Source: Allofournierella_A excrementavium (GTDB taxonomy: Bacteria; Bacillota; Clostridia; Oscillospirales; Ruminococcaceae). From it: a DNA stretch of 17,353 nt. Shown here piece by piece: positions 13,370 through 17,353 of this stretch (position 1 is its first letter; the number at the start of each line of letters is the position of its first letter). Made by a program: the position numbers and the translations under genes. A model generated the notes under the pieces. It was not told where the DNA came from, ran no database searches, and saw only the letters and a list, made by a program, of their open reading frames with translations. The stretch spans positions 1 to 17,353 of the forward strand of contig DWVE01000042.1 in assembly GCA_019120375.1 (NCBI GenBank), read 5' to 3'.

Positions 13370-14626
13370 TCAGGCGGGGTCCACCACCACGGTGGCGCTT
13401 CGCTCCGGACGAAGCATGGTCTGCAAGGCGTCGTCCAGGTCCTGTTTGGTCACGCTGGCAAGAGCTTCCAGTTCCTCGCCCGGCCGGCAGCCCCGCAAAA
13501 AGCTGCCCGCCAGAAGCGAAGCCGCGCTCTCGGTGCTCTCCAGGTCCTGCACCATCTCGCCGTAGAGCTGGTTCTTGCACAGGGTGAACAGTTCCTCGTC
13601 CACCCCTTCGGTGCGCAGCCGCTCGATCTCGGCCAGCAGCATGTCCCGCACCTTTTCCGGCTGGTCGGTCTCGCCGGTGAACATGAAGCAGCACAGGCCG
13701 TCCAGCGCCAGGAACTCGCCGTCAAAGCCGGGGTTCACCAGATTCTGGTCGTAGAGGGTGCGGTAGAGGGGGGTCATGCCGCCGCAGATGACCTCGGTGA
13801 GCATGTCGCAGATGACCTCGAACTTCACCCCGCGCACCGGGGCCTCCTTGAAGCCCACGCCAAGGCAGGGCTTTGCCACCTGCATGGAAAAGCGGGCCTC
13901 GGGCCGGGCGATGGCCGTGGGCTCGTCGGCTTCGATGCGCCGCACACTGCCGGGGCGGGCGGGCAGTTTCGCCCGCTCGCAGGCGGCCAGCACCTGCTCC
14001 ATGGTCACGTTGCCCGCCACCGCCAGCACCATGTTGCCGGGGTTATAGAAGGCGCGGCAGCTGTCGTAGAGCATGTCCGGCGTGATGGAGGCGATGCTCT
14101 CCACCGTGCCGGCGATGTCGTGGCGGATGGGGTGGTTCTGATACAGGCAGGCGAAGATGGCGGTCATCACCCGCCAGTCGGGGCTGTCGTCGTACATCTT
14201 TATCTCCTGGCCGATGATGCCCTGTTCCTTTTGGATGGTGGCCTCGGTGAAGTAGGGCTCGTTCACCATGCTCAGGAGGATGTCCAGGTTTTCGTCCACC
14301 TTGTCGGTGGCGGAAAAGAGGTAGCAGGTCTTGTCGAAGCTGGTGTAGGCGTTGGCGGAAGCGCCGGTCTTGGCAAAGCGGGCGAAGGCGTCGCCCTCCT
14401 CGCTCTCGAACATCTTGTGCTCCAAAAAATGGGCGGTGCCGGCGGGCAGATGGACGGTCTTGCCGTCCACCTCAAAGTCCAGGTCGATGGACCCGAAACG
14501 GGTGCCGTAGATGGCGTAGGTGCTGCTGTAACCCGGCATGGGGCGCACCAGCACGGTGAGGCCGCTTTCCAGCACGGCGCTCTGGCAGCCGACGGCGCGG
14601 CGCACGGCTTCAAAGTTCTCAGCCAT
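13370..14626 (-). CDS. ymfH: M16 family zinc metallopeptidase, YmfH-like (zinc-site subunit)
   Basis: Member of the insulinase/mitochondrial-processing-peptidase family; the natural substrate is not established. NCBI annotation calls this family EF-P 5-aminopentanol modification-associated YfmH. The 418 residues have the inverted zinc motif HFLEH (66-70) and a candidate third ligand E141 in GQEIKMYDD. The second half carries the M16 C-terminal fold, but where active single-chain members have an Arg and Tyr pair (SSRLF...LxY) it reads GGMTPLYRTLYDQNLVN (282-298), lacking both. Its partner ymfF supplies that pair. The start ATG overlaps the ymfF stop by 8 bp and uses AGGAGG inside the ymfF end, so equimolar coupled translation is likely. 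lgt follows after 27 bp. Confidence 0.9.
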   Translation of the reverse strand: MAENFEAVRRAVGCQSAVLESGLTVLVRPMPGYSSTYAIYGTRFGSIDLDFEVDGKTVHLPAGTAHFLEHKMFESEEGDAFARFAKTGASANAYTSFDKTCYLFSATDKVDENLDILLSMVNEPYFTEATIQKEQGIIGQEIKMYDDSPDWRVMTAIFACLYQNHPIRHDIAGTVESIASITPDMLYDSCRAFYNPGNMVLAVAGNVTMEQVLAACERAKLPARPGSVRRIEADEPTAIARPEARFSMQVAKPCLGVGFKEAPVRGVKFEVICDMLTEVICGGMTPLYRTLYDQNLVNPGFDGEFLALDGLCCFMFTGETDQPEKVRDMLLAEIERLRTEGVDEELFTLCKNQLYGEMVQDLESTESAASLLAGSFLRGCRPGEELEALASVTKQDLDDALQTMLRPERSATVVVDPA

Positions 14627-15896
14627 GGGTCTCCTCCTTTTGGGTCACAAGATAGCTCACCGACAGGGTGAACCGGCGCAGGATGTCCCGCACCTTGTCC
14701 GCCCCGATGGTCTCCAGCCGGGCGGCGGCCTCCTCGGGGGTGCTGACACGGCCGCCCCGCATGATCTCGCCGAAATACCAGTTCTCCATGCTTGCCAGAC
14801 TGTCGCCCACGCCGGCCATGCTGCCGGCAAGGGCAAGGCGGGCATTTTCCAGCTCTTCGGGGGCGATGGGGCCCTCCCTCAGTTTTTCCAGCTCCGCCAG
14901 GATGGCCGCCTCGGCCTTTCCGGCGTTGGCGGGCTCCACGCCGCTGTCCACCATCATGCAGCCGGAGGCGGCGGTGATGCGGCTGGCGCAGTAGTAGCAG
15001 AGGCTCTGCTTTTCCCGCACGTTCAAAAACAGGCGGCTGGAGGGCAGCCCTCCGAACACGCACATGGCCATGCGGTAGGCGTCCAGTTCTTCCGGGTCCG
15101 CCGGGCGGCCCATGGTGAACAGCATGCACAGCTTTGCCTGCACAAGGTCCAGCTTTTCCTCAAAATGCTGCGCCGGAACGGCGGGCATGGCCAGGAACGA
15201 GGGCAGCGGGGCCGGTTCGCGGCGCAGCCCTTCCAGCGCCGAAGCCAGCTTTGCCCGCACGGCGGCCTCGTCCATGCCCAGCACCATCACGTCGATGGAG
15301 GCGGTGCGCAGGATGTCCTTGTAGGCCGCGGTGAGGCTGGCGGGGGTGACGGCGGGCAGGTCCTCAAGATAGCCGTCCCGGGCGACGCCCGCCGGGGAAT
15401 TGCCAAAGAAGCGGCGCTGGGCCTGCCGCACGCAGTAAAGGCGCTTGTCGTTGATCTCGCTCTCCAGCTGGCGGGCAAGGGTGGCCTTTTCGATGTTCAC
15501 CGCCTCGGCGGAGAATTCGCCGTTTTCAAAATAGGGTTCAAAGGCCACGCCAAAGGCCAGGGCGGCATACTCGGCGGAGAGGTGCTCTCCTTCCAGGGCG
15601 AACTCGTCCTTGATGCCGGTGACGCTGACGCTCAGCACCCGGCAGGCGCCCTGCATGAAGGTGGCCACGGTGAGGTCCGCGCCGTAGAGCCTGGCCAGCT
15701 TGCGGGAGAGGGCGGTCATGTCCGGGCAGGCGGAATAGCCCCGCTCCAGCACCAGCGGCAGCAGGGCGTGGTCGGTGGCCGCGGGCCGGGCGGCGGCGAA
15801 GCGGAAGTGGATGGAAAGGCGGCAGCGGTTGAATTTATCCGCCGGCAGGGTGTGCAGCTGCACGCCGGGGGCGATGGATTCGGTGTGTAAGCTCAT
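14619..15896 (-). CDS. ymfF: M16 family peptidase-like protein, YmfF-like (zinc site degenerate)
   Basis: Partner of the YmfH-like peptidase. The 425 residues have the two-domain M16 fold, but the zinc-binding motif is lost: the expected HxxEH reads HALLP (43-47), so by itself it should not be catalytic. It keeps the substrate-binding Arg288 and Tyr301 of the C-terminal half (GGLPSSRLFLNVREKQSLCYYC, split as 282-291 and 292-303). This complementary loss of motifs fits an obligate heterodimer of the kind known for mitochondrial processing peptidase and some bacterial M16B pairs. AAAAGGAG lies 4 nt before the ATG. It is 15 bp downstream of vanY and overlaps ymfH by 8 bp. It has no signal peptide, so a cytosolic location is likely. 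Confidence 0.88.
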   Translation of the reverse strand: MSLHTESIAPGVQLHTLPADKFNRCRLSIHFRFAAARPAATDHALLPLVLERGYSACPDMTALSRKLARLYGADLTVATFMQGACRVLSVSVTGIKDEFALEGEHLSAEYAALAFGVAFEPYFENGEFSAEAVNIEKATLARQLESEINDKRLYCVRQAQRRFFGNSPAGVARDGYLEDLPAVTPASLTAAYKDILRTASIDVMVLGMDEAAVRAKLASALEGLRREPAPLPSFLAMPAVPAQHFEEKLDLVQAKLCMLFTMGRPADPEELDAYRMAMCVFGGLPSSRLFLNVREKQSLCYYCASRITAASGCMMVDSGVEPANAGKAEAAILAELEKLREGPIAPEELENARLALAGSMAGVGDSLASMENWYFGEIMRGGRVSTPEEAAARLETIGADKVRDILRRFTLSVSYLVTQKEETHG

Positions 15897-15911
15897 AGGT
15901 CTCCTTTTCGG

Positions 15912-16808
15912 TCAGGCGGAAAGCCCGTCCAGGTATTCTTCCAGGCACTTGCCGCTCTCGGTGATGGCTTTCGCGTTCTCCACACCCACATAGCGGTAGT
16001 GCCAGGGCTCGTAGATGATGCCGGTGATGGCCTGCTTGTCCTCGGGATAGCGCAGGATGAAGCCGTATTCCGGCGCGTGCTCGAACAGCCACTTGGCTGC
16101 GTCGGTATTCGCAAAGGCGGAGTCCAGGGTCTGGTGGTCGGGGGTGACGATGTCCGCCGCGAGGCCGGAGTTGTGCTCGGAATAGCCGGGCACGGCCACC
16201 ACCGTCTTGGCCTTGTCGTAGGCTTCCTCCTCGGACATGCCCTGGTCCAGCCATTTCTGCTTTTCCTGGTCAAAGAGGTTCTGCTGGTATTCCACCGTGC
16301 GGTAGCCCGAGCAGAGCAGCAGCTCCACCCCGTCCACGGCGGCGGCCTGCTTCATCTGCATGTAGGCGTCGGCGGCTTCGTCCGCCAGCTCCTTCTGGGT
16401 GGAGGCCTCGGCCACCTTGGTGGTGATCTGCCAGTCCTCCGGCAGGGCCACGTTGTTGTTCACCAGGGTCAGCCGCCAGTCGTCGTCGGTGGCGGGGGTG
16501 ACGGTCTCGCCGGAGGAGGCGGGCTCACTGGCGGGCTCGCTGGCCGGTTCGCTGGAAGAGGTGGAGGCAGAGCCGGAGGAACTGGTGGTCTGGCTGGTGC
16601 TCTGGCCCGAGGCACCGCTGTTCTCCTTCCCGTCGGCGAGAACGCCCGCCAGCTTGAACGCGCCGAAGCCCGCCGCGGCGATGAGCGCAAGGCAGACGGC
16701 GCAAAAGATCAGGCGGTTGCGCATCACCTGGCGCTTGCGGCGGGCGCGGGCGGCGGCGCGGCGGCGGCGCTCGCTTTCGCTCATATCACGGGGGGGATAG
16801 CTGGGCAT
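15912..16808 (-). CDS. Membrane-anchored D-alanyl-D-alanine carboxypeptidase, VanY/M15B family
   Basis: Zinc peptidase expected to trim D-Ala from peptidoglycan stem peptides outside the membrane. The 298 residues show a strongly basic N-terminus (Arg-rich 11-32), one membrane segment (about 33-54, signal-anchor), and a Ser/Thr/Glu/Pro-rich linker (61-108) with three EPAS repeats. The catalytic domain follows: SGYRTVEYQ (167-175), SEHNSGLAAD (210-219, zinc ligands H212 and D219) and EPWHYR (267-272, Glu267 and zinc ligand His270). All catalytic residues are present. The ATG follows AAAGGAG by 9 nt. It is first in its operon. Nothing nearby resembles a vancomycin-resistance cluster (no vanHAX or vanRS), so a routine cell-wall role is likely. 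A DacB/DdcY-type or L,D-specific M15 enzyme cannot be excluded. Confidence 0.9.
   Translation of the reverse strand: MPSYPPRDMSESERRRRAAARARRKRQVMRNRLIFCAVCLALIAAAGFGAFKLAGVLADGKENSGASGQSTSQTTSSSGSASTSSSEPASEPASEPASSGETVTPATDDDWRLTLVNNNVALPEDWQITTKVAEASTQKELADEAADAYMQMKQAAAVDGVELLLCSGYRTVEYQQNLFDQEKQKWLDQGMSEEEAYDKAKTVVAVPGYSEHNSGLAADIVTPDHQTLDSAFANTDAAKWLFEHAPEYGFILRYPEDKQAITGIIYEPWHYRYVGVENAKAITESGKCLEEYLDGLSA
16515..16550 (-). repeat. Three tandem 12-bp units encoding EPAS in the carboxypeptidase linker
   Basis: Residues 87-98 are EPAS three times. The DNA units differ at a few positions, so the repeat is not fresh. It lies in the low-complexity extracytoplasmic linker between the membrane anchor and the catalytic domain. 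Confidence 0.7.
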
Positions 16809-16833
16809 GGGGGCACACTCCTTTGGTTTTTCA

Positions 16834-16849
16834 GCCGCCGGAAGGCGGC
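16834..16849 (-). other. GC hairpin in the leader of the vanY-type operon
   Basis: A perfect 6-bp stem GCCGCC/GGCGGC around loop TTCC lies in the 61-nt leader, 9 nt upstream of AAAGGAG (16818-16824). CCTT in the loop and closing base could pair weakly with AAGG of that site. No U-tract follows. Confidence 0.4.
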
Positions 16850-16875
16850 GTTCTTCTTGAATGATTCAGTTATCT

Positions 16876-16904
16876 ATTATACACCCGGGGCACGCGGCTG
16901 TAAA
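16876..16904 (-). promoter_or_regulatory. Sigma-A promoter of the vanY-type - ymfF - ymfH - lgt - folD - coaD operon
   Basis: On the minus strand TTTACA (16899-16904) and TATAAT (16876-16881) are spaced by 17 bp. Expected transcript start is about 16869, giving a 61-nt leader. An 11-bp palindrome TGAATGATTCA (16858-16868) begins right at the predicted start. The promoter lies just past the lysA terminator. Confidence 0.78.
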
Positions 16905-16916
16905 TCGAAGAATTGC

Positions 16917-16959
16917 AAACAAAATGTAACAGGCCGCCGCCTCAGAGGGCGGCGGCCTG
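16917..16959 (-). terminator. Intrinsic terminator of lysA
   Basis: A perfect 12-bp stem CAGGCCGCCGCC/GGCGGCGGCCTG (16930-16959) with a 6-nt loop starts 5 bp after the lysA stop. It is followed on the minus strand by a T-rich but interrupted stretch (TTACATTTTGTTTG). The very strong stem compensates for the imperfect T-run. Confidence 0.85.
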
Positions 16960-16964
16960 AGCGG

Positions 16965-17353
16965 TCAGCCTTTTTGCAGTTTGTCCCAATAGGGGGTGAA
17001 ATCAAAGGTGGCGAAGTAGTCCGCCGGGGTCTCGGCGCGGCGGATGAGCTGGTGGGAGCCGTCCTCCTTCAGCAGCACCTCGGCGCTGCGCAGCTTGCCG
17101 TTGTAGTTGTAGCCCATGGAAAAGCCGTGGGCGCCAGTGTCATGGATGACGACGATGTCCCCGATCTCGATTTTAGGCAGGGGGCGGTCGACGGCAAACT
17201 TGTCGTTGTTCTCGCACAGGCCGCCGGTGACGTCGTAGATACGGTCGCAGGGCTCGTCCTCCTTGCCCAGCACTGTGATGTGGTGGTAGGCCCCGTACAT
17301 GGCCGGGCGCATAAGGTTGGCGGCGCAGGCGTCCAGGCCGATGTAGTCCTTCT
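16965..17353 (-). CDS. lysA: Diaminopimelate decarboxylase, C-terminal part (5' end outside window)
   Basis: PLP enzyme that decarboxylates meso-diaminopimelate to L-lysine, the last step of lysine synthesis. Only the last 128 residues are in the window. They match the clostridial type: GLDACAANLMRPAMYGAYHH near the start; then GGLCENNDKFA, the conserved Cys-Glu region that contacts substrate across the dimer; GDIVVIHDTGAHGFSMGYNYNG; and IRRAETPADYFATFDF near the end. This is the C-terminal beta-barrel; the PLP-binding barrel with its lysine is outside the window. The stop is followed immediately by a strong terminator, so it ends its own transcript and is separate from the downstream vanY-type operon. 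Confidence 0.93.
   Translation of the reverse strand, partial: KDYIGLDACAANLMRPAMYGAYHHITVLGKEDEPCDRIYDVTGGLCENNDKFAVDRPLPKIEIGDIVVIHDTGAHGFSMGYNYNGKLRSAEVLLKEDGSHQLIRRAETPADYFATFDFTPYWDKLQKG

Noticed and set aside
11360..14671. An open plus-strand frame of about 1100 codons antisense to folD, lgt and ymfH
   Set aside because: It is the His/Ala/Gly/Gln-rich mirror of real genes expected when GC-rich codons leave few stops on the opposite strand. It has no ribosome binding site or recognisable domain, and the minus-strand genes are unmistakable.
15912..16808. Vancomycin-resistance gene
   Set aside because: VanY-family domain only; no vanHAX ligase set or vanRS regulators nearby, and the operon is housekeeping.
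1..17353. Defence island, prophage, transposon, CRISPR array or other undescribed system
   Set aside because: Nearly all sequence is accounted for by conserved core genes with short gaps; no direct-repeat arrays, transposase, integrase, attachment sites or composition break were seen.

Overview
This is a GC-rich stretch of ordinary bacterial chromosome, densely packed with housekeeping genes. Gene content (gdpP/yybT, RNase J, a YmfF/YmfH peptidase pair, VanY-type carboxypeptidase, clostridial-type LysA), strong AGGAGG-like ribosome binding sites and consensus sigma-A promoters point to a Gram-positive member of the Bacillota. A high-GC member of the Clostridia such as the Oscillospirales/Ruminococcaceae is most likely. 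The family-level placement is inference. I see no phage, insertion sequence, CRISPR array, defence system, tRNA or rRNA.

Layout. (1) Positions 1-8773, minus strand: one tight operon transcribed rnj - gdpP - rplI - dnaB - tilS - hpt - ftsH, with ftsH cut by the window edge. It joins what in Bacillus subtilis are two separate clusters (gdpP-rplI-dnaC and tilS-hprT-ftsH). It is driven by a full-consensus promoter at 8994-9023 with a leader of about 214 nt. (2) 8774-9165: a divergent control region. (3) 9166-10710, plus strand: rnhA - mnmA from their own promoter, ending at a bidirectional terminator (10729-10773). (4) 10782-16808, minus strand: a second operon vanY - ymfF - ymfH - lgt - folD - coaD, driven by the promoter at 16876-16904. 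(5) 16965-17353, minus strand: the 3' end of lysA, with its own hairpin terminator.

How they fit together. Operon 1 combines RNA turnover (RNase J), c-di-AMP breakdown (GdpP), translation (L9, TilS), replication (DnaB), purine salvage (Hpt) and membrane protein quality control (FtsH). The rnhA-mnmA pair handles RNA-DNA hybrids and tRNA thiolation. Operon 2 has an envelope half (VanY, M16 pair, Lgt) and a cofactor half (FolD for one-carbon units, CoaD for CoA).

No convincing undescribed system is present. The points most worth a second look are regulatory and architectural: a palindrome at the 5' end of the RNase J operon transcript; short GC hairpins next to several Shine-Dalgarno sites, two of them complementary to the site itself; a zinc-protease active site divided between two overlapping genes; and unusual tails on Lgt and RNase J.
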